From Bifidobacterium choerinum (GTDB lineage: Bacteria > Actinomycetota > Actinomycetes > Actinomycetales > Bifidobacteriaceae): a stretch of DNA of 64,000 nt. A program made the translations under genes and the position numbers. The notes beneath the pieces are model-generated. The model was given only the letters and a program-made list of their open reading frames with translations. It did no database searches and was not told the DNA's origin. Shown here one piece after another: positions 7,060-18,230 of this stretch (position 1 is its first letter; every line of letters starts with the position of its first letter). The stretch lies in contig NZ_JGYU01000010.1 of NCBI RefSeq assembly GCF_000741135.1, positions 1-64,000 of the forward strand, in the 5' to 3' direction.

Positions 7060-8982
7060 TCACGCCCTGTTGCGGCGCATGCGTGCCACGATGAGGCAGA
7101 CGGCGCCGGTGAGCGCGAGCGCGACGACGACGGCGAGCACAATCGTGATCTCACCGCCGGTCTTCGCGAAGTCGGAGGCGTTCGTCGTGTTCTCGACGCG
7201 GATCGTCGAACCTTCGAAGCGGGTCGTCGTGACCTGCGTCGTCGTGCCGTCGGCGGCGGTCTTCATCGTCGTGCCGGTCACGACGGTGCCGTTGAGCACG
7301 CCGGAGTCGGAGGAGTCAACGAAGTTCGTGAAGTCGGCGCCGCTTGTCGCATTGCCATTGATCTTGTAGGCGACGCCTGTCATCGTGTTCGCCGTGTACT
7401 GCGGCGTGACGGTGAGCGTGAACGTGACCGGCGTCTTGCCGAGGATGTAGCCGGTAGGCGCCTTCTGCTCGGTGAAGGTGTAGGTCGTCGGGTCGGTCGA
7501 ATCGCCGCCGAGGCCGACGAGTTCGACCAATGACGTGTTCGACGTGATCTGGTTCGCGTTCGCGCGCGTTGACGTCGGGTCGACGCTGTAGACGGAGCCG
7601 TCGGCGTTCACGTCGAAGTTCACAGGGTTGCCGTTCGTGTCGGTCACGGCGAACACGGCGCCGGAGAGCACTGTCGCCGGCGTGGCGTACTTGATCTTCT
7701 GCAGCGGCAGGGCGGCAACGTAGATGTTCTTCGTGTCGTCGGCGCTGCCGTTGCCGTGCCGCGAGCTGTCGGAGGGGCTGTTCGAGAAGTTGACGCTCGC
7801 CTTGTTCGTCGTCGTGTCGACCGTCACGTCGGTGACGACGCCGGTGTAGGTGACCTTGATCGAGTCGCCGCTCAGATCAACCGGCTTGGCCAACGTGACG
7901 GTGAACCCACCGCCGTCGGTCGGCGTGACCGTATAGTCGGTGTCCTTCGTGAGCGTCGTGGTCTCCAGGGTCGAGCCGTCGGTCTTCGTTGCCGTCACCT
8001 TGATCGAATCAATCGCGAGCGTCAGGTTCGTCGGCGCATCGGTGATCGAGAACTTCGGGTTTGTCCAGTTCGTGTATTCGTCGTAGTTCGGCACGTTCGT
8101 CGTGATCGTGAACGTGCGTTCCGACTTGGCGCGGGCGAGCTCGTCCTTGATGGCCTTGCCGTCGGCGTCGGTGACGTCCTTGCCGACCACGACCTTTTCG
8201 GCCTTGAGGTAGAGCTCACCGAGGTCGTAGGTCGTCGCCGGCGTCGTGGACGTGTCCTCGACCTGATTGATCACCGTACCGTCGGCGCTGTATGCCGTGC
8301 CGGTGACCATCGCGCGCGCGATGGTCGATTGGGACTGCGCCGTCGTGGAGGCTTCGGTGATCAGATAGAGGCCTTCGGCCGGGAGGTTCGTGAAGACGAC
8401 CTTGTCGTCGGAGGTGCCTGTCACCGTTGCACTGGGGGTCGTGAGCTTGCCGGCTGCGGCCTGCGCGAAGCGGCGCATGAGCGGCTGGTTGGCATGCGTG
8501 TTGCCGTACGCATCGGTGCCGCTGCCGTAGAAGTAGCGCGAGACGAACTGCAGCGGCGTGAGGTTGGCCGCGTTCCCCTTGAACGTGCAGGAGGTGGCGC
8601 TCCCGCTGCCGGTGCAGCTCATGACGTCCTTGAGCGTCGAGTCCAGATTGATGCCGGCCACGGACTGGTTGATCTATCCCATGACGTCGCTGTCGCTCAC
8701 GCCGTTGGCGTTTTTGAGGCTGTAGCCGCTGATCGCCGTCTTCGCGGCGTTGAGCGTCACGTCTTCGTAGGAGCCGAGTTCGTAGGCGTTGAATGTGCGT
8801 CCGTTGACCGATGGGGCGATCATGTTGTTGCTGTTGACGGCCGTAGGCGAATTGATCGTGATCTGAGCCGCCCCGTCCTCGGCGGCATAGGCGCTCGAAG
8901 CCGTCATGGCTCCGAGCGCGAGCATCGCGGCGGCCGCGACGATTGCGGCGGCCGACCTTGCCATTGAATGAGTGTTCATCAT
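7060..8982 (-). pseudogene. Major pilin (FimA-like) gene interrupted by an in-frame amber codon
   Basis: The frame runs 641 codons from ATG 8982 to 7060 but contains one TAG at 8674-8676, giving 102 residues (signal peptide, mature N-terminus, ...SDSDVMG) and then a 534-residue open remainder. Both parts are in the same frame, so a single base substitution, not a frameshift, breaks the gene. The N-terminus has a classic signal peptide ending near SSAYA. The later part has the pilin E-box YTFTEQKAPTGY and ends with FAKTGGE, a hydrophobic helix and RMRRNRA, a sorting signal in which LPXTG is replaced by FAKTG. GTG 8661 is open but has no secretion signal. The sortase C gene follows. Alternatives are a sequencing error, a recent null mutation or amber readthrough. 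Confidence 0.85.
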
Positions 8983-9482
8983 GCACCGACTTTCTTCCCG
9001 TTATCACTACAGGGTTTCCTCGGCAAATGATGGCCACTCGGCCGTGCGGATTTCTCGTCATCCCCCGCGCGGCCTCGCACCGCACACCTTCCGGTGATTC
9101 CCATGGTGTCTCCGATGGAGTTCCATCGTTGATTCCAATCGTAGGGAAGTTTGCGTCGGTTTGGGAAACTTGCGGCGGGAGAACAAACTCACCTATTCCG
9201 CCGAAAAAACGGCACGATTTCGCCGTTTTCTCACCTGTGGATGGAATCTGCGGGCACTGTCCAGACATTTCGTCGTCCGGTATCTGATAACGCTGAAGCG
9301 TGTCCTCGCGCGCCCCAGAGCACGAGTATGCAAACGGCGAATCACGGCACACGTGCGCCGATTTTCTGCTCCTGCGGCCACGCGCGCACGGCCCGGATAT
9401 GCGGGCCATGCGGACGGCGGCCCGCATGCACGCCCCCATCGGGCATGCGCGCGGACCGCCGTCTTGTGGTGGCGATCAGGGC
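8983..9482. other. Intergenic region between pilin and ileS
   Basis: No gene is seen. It must hold the pilin promoter on the minus strand. Two similar 16-mers lie at about 9144-9180: GGGAAGTTTGCGTCGG and GGGAAACTTGCGGCGG, about 20 bp apart, possibly regulator sites. A terminator-like hairpin lies at 9204-9229. A GC-rich imperfect inverted repeat (GACGGCGG ... CCGCCGTC) lies at about 9411-9462, close to the ileS stop. Confidence 0.5.
9204..9229 (-). terminator. Terminator-like hairpin downstream of ileS
   Basis: On the minus strand AAAACGGC pairs with GCCGTTTT and is followed by two more Ts, a short A-stem-U hairpin. It is about 250 bases past the ileS stop, so it would end a long 3' extension, ahead of the pilin gene. 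Confidence 0.4.
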
Positions 9483-12803
<3,321 letters not shown>

Positions 12804-13064
12804 CGTTGCTCCTCGTTCTTGCAGACTTCGGTTGCCTGCGAGGACGATGGACGCCTGCGCGGCCATGCGCGTCGTGCGCACGCCCGTGGGGCCGCCACCG
12901 CGGTACCACCTCGCTTGCCACATGCGCGCCGCGTCCGGCGACGTGCCCGTGACCGCTTGATTCGGCTGTGTCGGGCCGATCCCGTCGGTTCTACTGAGCC
13001 CGGCGGCATATGCGCCGGACCGTTCTTCCGAAGGCTCCCCGCTGATGACGGATCGTCGCCTATC
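12804..13064 (-). ncRNA. Translational T-box riboswitch of ileS
   Basis: The minus strand carries the T-box core GGTGGTACCGCGGTGG (12895-12910), matching the conserved sequence that pairs with the NCCA end of uncharged tRNA. There is no terminator before the gene. Instead TCCTCG (12839-12844) can pair with CGAGGA (12810-12815), which contains the Shine-Dalgarno of ileS, forming a sequestrator hairpin. This is the translation-controlling design known for actinobacterial ileS leaders. ATC at 12978-12980 in a GGGATCGGCCC context is a candidate specifier codon; its loop was not modelled. Confidence 0.85.
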
Positions 13065-13071
13065 GTGTGCC

Positions 13072-13112
13072 ACTATAACACCGGCGCGGAATGATGTATT
13101 CCGCGCCGGTGT
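13072..13112 (-). promoter_or_regulatory. ileS promoter overlapping the pspA terminator hairpin
   Basis: TATAGT on the minus strand (13072-13077) is the likely -10 of the ileS leader. Directly upstream lies a perfect 15-bp inverted repeat, 13078-13092 with 13098-13112, starting ACACCGGCGCGG. This palindrome follows the pspA stop by about 50 bases, so the same DNA probably ends pspA transcription and occupies the -35 spacer region of ileS. Confidence 0.6.
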
Positions 13113-13160
13113 CTTCGTGGGATGGCCGCCTCGTCCGGCTCCCGCCGGCGGAGCACGCCG

Positions 13161-13847
13161 TCACTGCTGGGCGTCGCCGCCGTTGAGTTCGGCCTTGAGT
13201 CGGGCGAGTTCGTCGTCGACCGACGCGCTGCCGCCGGCGAGGTACTTGTTTGCGAGGTCCTCCTCGCTCGACTGCGAGTTGAGCTCGGCCGTCGCGTTCG
13301 CCTCGTTGAGCATCTGGTCGGCCTTCGCCTCCATGCGGTCGAAGGCGGCCTGGCTGCGCGAGCTCTTCGCCGTCGACTCGGTGGCCTTGTTGACGGTGTT
13401 CTGCGCCTTCGCGACGGCGACCTTCGCGTGCACGGCGGCGCGGCGCGCCTGCAGCCCGTTGATGTCGTTGACGAGCTTGTCGTGCATCTGGCGCATCTTC
13501 GCGGCGTTGTCCTCGGCGACCTGCGCGGCCTGCTCGAGCGACGGCAGCGTGCTCTCGTACTGCTGCTTGCGCGTGAGCAGCTGGCGTGCGTCGTCGTCGG
13601 CGCCGGCCTTGACGGCCGCCTTCGCCGCCGCCTCGTACTTCGCGATGTCGGCCTTGCATTCGTTGACCTGCTGGCGCGCGCTCGTGGCCGCGGCCATGAC
13701 GCCGGCGGTCTCCTTCTTGACGGCGGCGAGGTCCTCGTTGAGGTCGAGCAGCATCTGATCCACCATCTTCGCCGGATCCTCCGCCTTGTCGAGCAAGGCG
13801 TTGATGTTGGCGCGCATGATGTCGCCGAATCGTTTCAGGATAGCCAT
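13161..13847 (-). CDS. pspA: PspA/IM30 family membrane-stress protein
   Basis: A 228-residue, almost fully helical protein starting MAILKRFGDIMRANINALLD, the amphipathic start typical of PspA/Vipp1 (IM30) proteins that bind stressed membranes. Long heptad-rich segments follow, with the family phrase DPAKMVDQMLLDLNEDLA at about 24-41. The C-terminus ends with a short helix after SSEEDLANKYLAGG. Its ATG overlaps the upstream stop as TAATG (13845-13849), so translation is probably coupled to the membrane protein before it. Confidence 0.9.
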   Translation of the reverse strand: MAILKRFGDIMRANINALLDKAEDPAKMVDQMLLDLNEDLAAVKKETAGVMAAATSARQQVNECKADIAKYEAAAKAAVKAGADDDARQLLTRKQQYESTLPSLEQAAQVAEDNAAKMRQMHDKLVNDINGLQARRAAVHAKVAVAKAQNTVNKATESTAKSSRSQAAFDRMEAKADQMLNEANATAELNSQSSEEDLANKYLAGGSASVDDELARLKAELNGGDAQQ

Positions 13848-15082
13848 TATCGTTGTCCTTTCTGGTCGTCCTGACTATATTTTTTCAAAATCGGGTCCTC
13901 CGCCTCCTCGAGCGGGGTGTTGACCATGCGTTCCACGTACGCTTCGTGTTCGCGCCGGCGCCTGATCACCATCCAGACGATGATGCCGATGATGACGAGC
14001 ACGCCGATGACGATGACGGCGATGATGACCCATCTGAGCACATCGTTGGTCGTCGTCGTCTTCGTCATGATGCGGTCGGCCGTCGAGTCGAAGGTCCTGA
14101 CGATCGCGTCGTCGGTGCTCATGTTGGAGTACCAGTACTGGTCGTAGTAGGCCCAGAAGATGTCGACCGCCTGCGCGTCCATCACCGTCGAGACGTTGCG
14201 TCCGTTGATGAGCACGCTGTGGCCCACGACGTTCTCGGAGTCCTTGTCGGCGAAGTACACGAGCAGCAGCGTGTCCTGGTTGTCGATGTGCTGCTTGTAC
14301 CAGTCGCGCGCCCATGTCTCGCGCTGTTCGTCGGTCGTGAGGTCCGGGTTGTACTTCGCGAGCAGCACGTAGGGCTGAATGCCGGTCTTGTCGTAGAACG
14401 ACTTGAGACCGCGCCCGGTCGCGCGCACATCAGTGATCCATCCGAGTTCGTCGTCGACGTCGTCGGCGTCGTAGGCGATGCCCGAATCGATCTTCTCGCG
14501 GTTGTAGGTGCTCGTCGGGATCGAGCCTCCGGAGCTGTTCGCGTCGTTCGTCCGGCTCGAGCATCCGAGGAAGCCGAGCAGGACGACGCAGGCGATCGCG
14601 ATGGCGACGGCGACCGCCGTCAGCCAGCTCGGCCCCGATTTCGGGTTCCGGCCGCCGCCGTTGCCGCCGGTCGGGAACGGACCCGACCCGCCGCCGGACG
14701 CGCCGCCGCCGAACGGACCGCCGTAGGCGGCGCCGGTCGGCTGCTGCGTCGTGTGCATGCTGTCCTCGCTCATGTGCGGCACCTCGATGTGCGCATGCTG
14801 GCGGGAACGGCGTTCCTGGTCCCTGCCGTAGGCGACGCCGATGCCGAAGTTGATCAGATCGCCCAGGTCGATGCCCGAACGATACCGCGGATGACTGTCG
14901 TGATAACGGCGCGGCGGCGGACCGCCGAATCCTCCGAAGCCGCCGAAATCGCCGAAGCCGCCGCCCGAATCCATGCCCGGGCGCCGCCCGGTGCCGCGCG
15001 GGCCGTGCGAACTGGCGCGCAGGCCGTCGTCGTGGCTGCTCGACGACGGTCCGGGACCGTCGCCGCTCCCCGGTCTTGGCAT
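13847..15082 (-). CDS. Membrane protein with TPM-like extracytoplasmic domain
   Basis: A 411-residue protein. Residues 1-150 are Gly/Pro-rich and disordered, with GFGDFGGFGGFGGPPPRR. A transmembrane helix lies at about 153-173 followed by CSS. An extracytoplasmic domain of about 165 residues includes TGIQPYVLLAKYNPDL and DTLLLVYFADKDSENVVG, resembling a divergent TPM (YgcG-type) fold. A second helix at about 348-373 precedes a basic cytoplasmic tail. The start at 15082 is fixed by AAGGAGGAGG upstream. It is translationally coupled to pspA, suggesting a shared envelope-stress role; the TPM assignment is tentative. Confidence 0.65.
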   Translation of the reverse strand: MPRPGSGDGPGPSSSSHDDGLRASSHGPRGTGRRPGMDSGGGFGDFGGFGGFGGPPPRRYHDSHPRYRSGIDLGDLINFGIGVAYGRDQERRSRQHAHIEVPHMSEDSMHTTQQPTGAAYGGPFGGGASGGGSGPFPTGGNGGGRNPKSGPSWLTAVAVAIAIACVVLLGFLGCSSRTNDANSSGGSIPTSTYNREKIDSGIAYDADDVDDELGWITDVRATGRGLKSFYDKTGIQPYVLLAKYNPDLTTDEQRETWARDWYKQHIDNQDTLLLVYFADKDSENVVGHSVLINGRNVSTVMDAQAVDIFWAYYDQYWYSNMSTDDAIVRTFDSTADRIMTKTTTTNDVLRWVIIAVIVIGVLVIIGIIVWMVIRRRREHEAYVERMVNTPLEEAEDPILKKYSQDDQKGQR

Positions 15083-15269
15083 GGCCTCCTCCTTGCTGCC
15101 CGTCGTTATTCGATCCTGCGCGTCCGGCGCCTTCGTCGACGCCGCCGGCAGGTCGCGTCGCGTACCAATATACGACAGATCGGCAGGCCGCGCCCGCGGC
15201 ACGTGTCGTTTTGAGACCGGACCGGCCATGCCGGGCACGCCGGCGGCCCCGCGCGACCGTCCGTCACGG

Positions 15270-15312
15270 AAAAACGAGGGGAAGCCATGTTCGGTCATGC
15301 ATGACTTCCCCT
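15270..15312 (-). terminator. Intrinsic terminator after the 15.4 kb small acidic gene
   Basis: AGGGGAAG (15277-15284) pairs with CTTCCCCT (15305-15312), with an inner TCATGCATGA palindrome. On the minus strand it is followed by CGTTTTTCC, a usable U tract. Confidence 0.8.
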
Positions 15313-15370
15313 GTACCGTCAATCCGGCCTATTCGCCGGTCTGTTCGCCGACGTCCGGTCTGTTCGCCGC

Positions 15371-15661
15371 TCAGCGGGTGGCGTCGCGGTCCTCGAGCTC
15401 CGGATCCTCCCACTCGTTCGCGTTCTCGGATTCCTCGGGTTCCTCGGCGGCGCGCTCGATCTTCGCGTCGTCGGCGGCCTTGCGTTCGGCGGACTTGAGC
15501 GCGACGCCCAGATCCTCGTGCGGCACGTCCTCGTTCGACTTGCCGGTGACCGGATCGGCGTACGGATGGTCGGTGTCGCGCACGATGTTCTCAAGGTTGT
15601 CGAGCTCGGTCGTGCTCATGTCGTCCAGATCGTCGCCGACGTTCTTCTTGTCCTGTGCCAT
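15371..15661 (-). CDS. Small acidic protein with TDHP-DPV-GKS motif (paralogue A)
   Basis: A 96-residue, highly charged soluble protein. Residues about 20-42 read ELDNLENIVRDTDHPYADPV followed by TGKS. The same pattern, DxxxLxxVVxxTDHPxxDPVxGKS, occurs in the 91-residue protein encoded at 16059-16334, so the two are paralogues. The rest is Glu/Ala-rich and probably disordered or helical. No enzymatic motif or export signal is seen. It has its own terminator downstream and a 400-bp gap upstream, so it is likely a single-gene unit. Function unknown. Confidence 0.75.
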   Translation of the reverse strand: MAQDKKNVGDDLDDMSTTELDNLENIVRDTDHPYADPVTGKSNEDVPHEDLGVALKSAERKAADDAKIERAAEEPEESENANEWEDPELEDRDATR

Positions 15662-16058
15662 GTCGTCTCCATTCGTGGGTCTTCCGTGCGACGTCCTTCG
15701 CCGCAGCCGCTATCCTCAATATAACCGTTCGCCGCCGCGCCGCGCCGTAGGTTTCCCCCATCGGGCGAATGATTCTCGTTTCATTGAAAATGCCGCGTTT
15801 TCATTGCCCGTCGCGGCCGTCGACACACGCCGGCGCACGTCGGCATATCGCCGCGGGCGCGGCATCCGCCGCCTTCCGCGCGCCGCGCATCCCCGTCGCG
15901 GCGCGCGCCGCATTCATGAAAATGTAATGAAAAAATGAAAACAGGTGAAGGCGTCGGCCTTCACCTGTCATCCGTTCGATGTCCGCCGTCTCCACGCAAA
16001 CGTTGGAACGACGGCGTTTCGCGGCGCCCCGGCGATGGATGCGCCGCGTCCGCGCACC
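15662..16058. other. Intergenic region with terminator, no gene seen
   Basis: Bases 15770-15940 are partly AT-rich, with poly-A runs at 15918-15940 that form the U tract of the terminator for the upstream gene. The remainder should hold the promoter of paralogue A. No conserved RNA was recognised. Confidence 0.4.
15930..15968 (-). terminator. Intrinsic terminator after paralogue B
   Basis: ACAGGTGAAGGC (15941-15952) pairs exactly with GCCTTCACCTGT (15957-15968) over a GTCG loop. On the minus strand it is followed by TTTTCATTTTTTC. This is one of the clearest terminators in the window. Confidence 0.92.
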
Positions 16059-16334
16059 TCAGCGGGGCACTTCGTCCATGTTCTCCCACGTGTTCGCCGT
16101 GTTGAACAGCAGCGACTCCTCGGCGCCGGTGCGCTCCTTCTTCTCTTCCTTGATCTCCTTGGCGCCCTCGTCGTCCTCGACGTGCTTGTCGAATCCGTCG
16201 TCGGCGTTGCCGTCGGACTTGCCGCTCACCGGGTCGATGTGCGGATGGTCGGTCTCGTCGACGACCTCCTTGAGCGCGTCGATCTGTGCGGCGTCCAGAG
16301 CCTCGAGGCCCTCTTTCTTTTCTTCGTCTGCCAT
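16059..16334 (-). CDS. Small acidic protein with TDHP-DPV-GKS motif (paralogue B)
   Basis: A 91-residue acidic protein beginning MADEEKKEGLEALDAAQ. Residues about 18-41 read IDALKEVVDETDHPHIDPVS followed by GKS, aligning with paralogue A at 15371-15661. The C-terminal half is Lys/Glu-rich and ends NTANTWENMDEVPR. ATG 16334 has GGAAGGAG upstream. It has a strong terminator of its own. Two neighbouring paralogues with different flanks suggest an old local duplication; the shared motif may be a small binding site. Function unknown. Confidence 0.75.
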   Translation of the reverse strand: MADEEKKEGLEALDAAQIDALKEVVDETDHPHIDPVSGKSDGNADDGFDKHVEDDEGAKEIKEEKKERTGAEESLLFNTANTWENMDEVPR

Positions 16335-16517
16335 ATGGGGCTCCTTCCTGTCGATGTGCCGTCTTCGCCGACGGCACTGTCCATCATAGGCGGATTCCGC
16401 TTCCGACGCGCGCAGCGAAGTCATCTTTTCCCAATAATTCCAAAACCATAAGCGCTTCAGTAACTTGGGTGCCGATGGCCGTTTTCGGCGCTGCCGCCGG
16501 CACCATGCGCGGGTCGT

Positions 16518-17606
16518 CTATCGACGCTCGCGCAGATACTGCCGATACCACCTGCCTTCGGCGGACAGGTCGGATTCGATCGGGTCGCGTGCCTCATTCG
16601 TCGTGAACAATGCGCTGCCCTCATGCTTGTCGGACAGGTTCCAGATGATGTACGAGATGTCGTACTTGTCGAGCATGCCGAGCCACGCGTCGGCGGACTT
16701 GACGTCCACGGCGCCGTCGCCGTTCGCGGCCGTCGCGCCGAATTCGCTGACGAACACCGGCGTGCCCGCCTTGACGGCCGCCACGACCTTGTCGCGCAGC
16801 CACTGCCCATGGTCGGCCGCATAGAAATGCACGGTGTACATGACGTTGTCCACGTCGAGCGGATCGGAGGCGACCACGTCGATGTCCTGGCACCAGTTCG
16901 GCGTGCCGACGAGCACGACGGCGTCCTTCGCATGCCCGCGCACGACCGGGATCACCTGTTCGGCGTACCGCTTGACCTGCGCCCACGTCGTGCCGCCGTT
17001 GGGCTCGTTGCAGATCTCATAGAGCACGTTCGGCACGTCGGCGTACTCCTTCGCGATCTCGCCGAAGAACTCCTTCGCCTGGTCGACGTGCATGTTCGGG
17101 TCGTTGTCCGACAGCGTATGCCAGTCGACGATGACGTACATGTCGTCCTTGACGGCCGCGTCGATGCCGTCGCGCACCGTCTTCTTGAGCTGCTCCTTGT
17201 TGCCGTCGGTGCAGTAGCCGCCGCTCTCCGCGCAGTACATCGCGATGCGCACCGCGTTGATGTCCCAGTCGCGCTTGAGGTTCGCGAACAGGTCGGCGTT
17301 CACGTACTGCGGATACCAGGCGATGCCATGCGTCGACACGCCGCGCAGCTGCATCGGCTTGCCGGCGGAGTCGAGCAGCTTCGTCCCCTCCACATGCAAT
17401 GGGGAGACCGTCGTCGTCTCCAGTTCCCCGGCACTCGCCGACGTGTCCGGCGCCGCCTCCGTCGACTCGCCCTTGCCGCTCGGCGCCGTCGTGATCTCCG
17501 TGTCCGCGCTCGGCTGCGGCTCCGTTCGACCCGCGCCGCCGCAGCCGGTGAGCAACGCCATGCATGCCACAATCGTCATGACGGCCGATGCCCACTGCTT
17601 CATCAT
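16518..17606 (-). CDS. Lipoprotein glycoside hydrolase family 5 (endoglucanase-like)
   Basis: A 362-residue retaining glycosidase of the GH5 (cellulase A) type. A signal peptide with lipobox ALLTGC (Cys22) anchors it on the outside of the membrane. A Ser/Thr-rich linker spans about 26-68. In the barrel, the acid/base is Glu201 in EICNEPNG and the nucleophile Glu288 in VFVSEFGA; VIVDWHTLSDNDP (158-170) is the conserved HW strand. The nearest match in style is the GH5_2 endo-beta-1,4-glucanase group, but the exact glycan is not predictable. Start 17606 or 17603 (two ATGs). A LacI-like operator lies in its promoter region. Confidence 0.9.
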   Translation of the reverse strand: MMKQWASAVMTIVACMALLTGCGGAGRTEPQPSADTEITTAPSGKGESTEAAPDTSASAGELETTTVSPLHVEGTKLLDSAGKPMQLRGVSTHGIAWYPQYVNADLFANLKRDWDINAVRIAMYCAESGGYCTDGNKEQLKKTVRDGIDAAVKDDMYVIVDWHTLSDNDPNMHVDQAKEFFGEIAKEYADVPNVLYEICNEPNGGTTWAQVKRYAEQVIPVVRGHAKDAVVLVGTPNWCQDIDVVASDPLDVDNVMYTVHFYAADHGQWLRDKVVAAVKAGTPVFVSEFGATAANGDGAVDVKSADAWLGMLDKYDISYIIWNLSDKHEGSALFTTNEARDPIESDLSAEGRWYRQYLRERR

Positions 17607-17737
17607 CGTCCTCGCCTCTCTCCCATCGCGCTTCACGTCTTCAGGGCGCCGCCGTCCGCTGACTGTACGCGTCCGCTCTCTCCGGCCACGATATGGATGG
17701 CGCACCCGGCACATCGCCTCCCCGATGCCCGTGCAGA

Positions 17738-17760
17738 TCATACAAGCGTTACGCTAACAA
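17738..17760 (-). promoter_or_regulatory. Promoter with LacI-type operator upstream of the GH5 gene
   Basis: On the minus strand TTGTATGAT gives an extended -10 (TATGAT, 17738-17743). Overlapping the spacer is TGTTAGCGTAACGCT, containing the palindrome AGCGT-T-ACGCT (17745-17755). This resembles the CG-centred operators of LacI-family sugar regulators that control glycosidase genes in bifidobacteria. Repression by occlusion, relieved by a saccharide, is inferred. No lacI gene adjoins it. Confidence 0.4.
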
Positions 17761-17905
17761 GCCGGCGCGCATGTTCCCATGTCTTTTTCAGCTCACGGCA
17801 AACATATTGACAGGGCGCGCCGCACGATGCTTCCGTGTGGCGCGCCCCGTCATACCCCATGCAAAGGCCCGTCGGTCGAATCCCGACCGGCGATCCGAGG
17901 ACCGA

Positions 17906-18118
17906 TCAGTGGGTCTGGTGGGTCTCCTCGTCCTTGGCGATCTCGTTCTTGTCGCCCTTTTCGGCGCGGGCGGACTCCCAGCCCTCCTTGGCATCCTTGA
18001 GCTTGCCGGCGATCTTCTCGGCCGAATCCTTGACACCTTCGAAGTCATCCTTGTGCTCGTCGATGCGTTCCTTGATCTCCTCGAAGTTCTTCTTCATCTG
18101 CTCGGTCATGTCGGTCAT
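17906..18118 (-). CDS. Small charged helical protein, unknown function
   Basis: A 70-residue protein, MTDMTEQMKKNFEEIKERID at the N-terminus, then Lys/Asp/Glu-rich to the end (DEETHQTH). It is predicted fully helical with no hydrophobic segment. The general look is that of small stress-response proteins, but no family motif is certain. ATG 18118 is chosen because GAAGGA lies 8 bases upstream; ATG 18127 is too close to it. It stands alone between the GH5 and phosphatase genes. Confidence 0.65.
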   Translation of the reverse strand: MTDMTEQMKKNFEEIKERIDEHKDDFEGVKDSAEKIAGKLKDAKEGWESARAEKGDKNEIAKDEETHQTH

Positions 18119-18230
18119 GGTAACCATCCTTCGTTCCACGGTTGAATATTGCTGTCTTCCATTACAGCACGTCCGGCGTCCTCGCCGCGCGATTGCGCAG
18201 TTAGGCGAATCGGCGCGCCGCCGCTCGCCG

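Noticed and set aside
7060-8661. Separate shorter pilin gene starting at GTG 8661
   Set aside because: It would lack the signal peptide and has no ribosome-binding site; the upstream part in the same frame supplies both.
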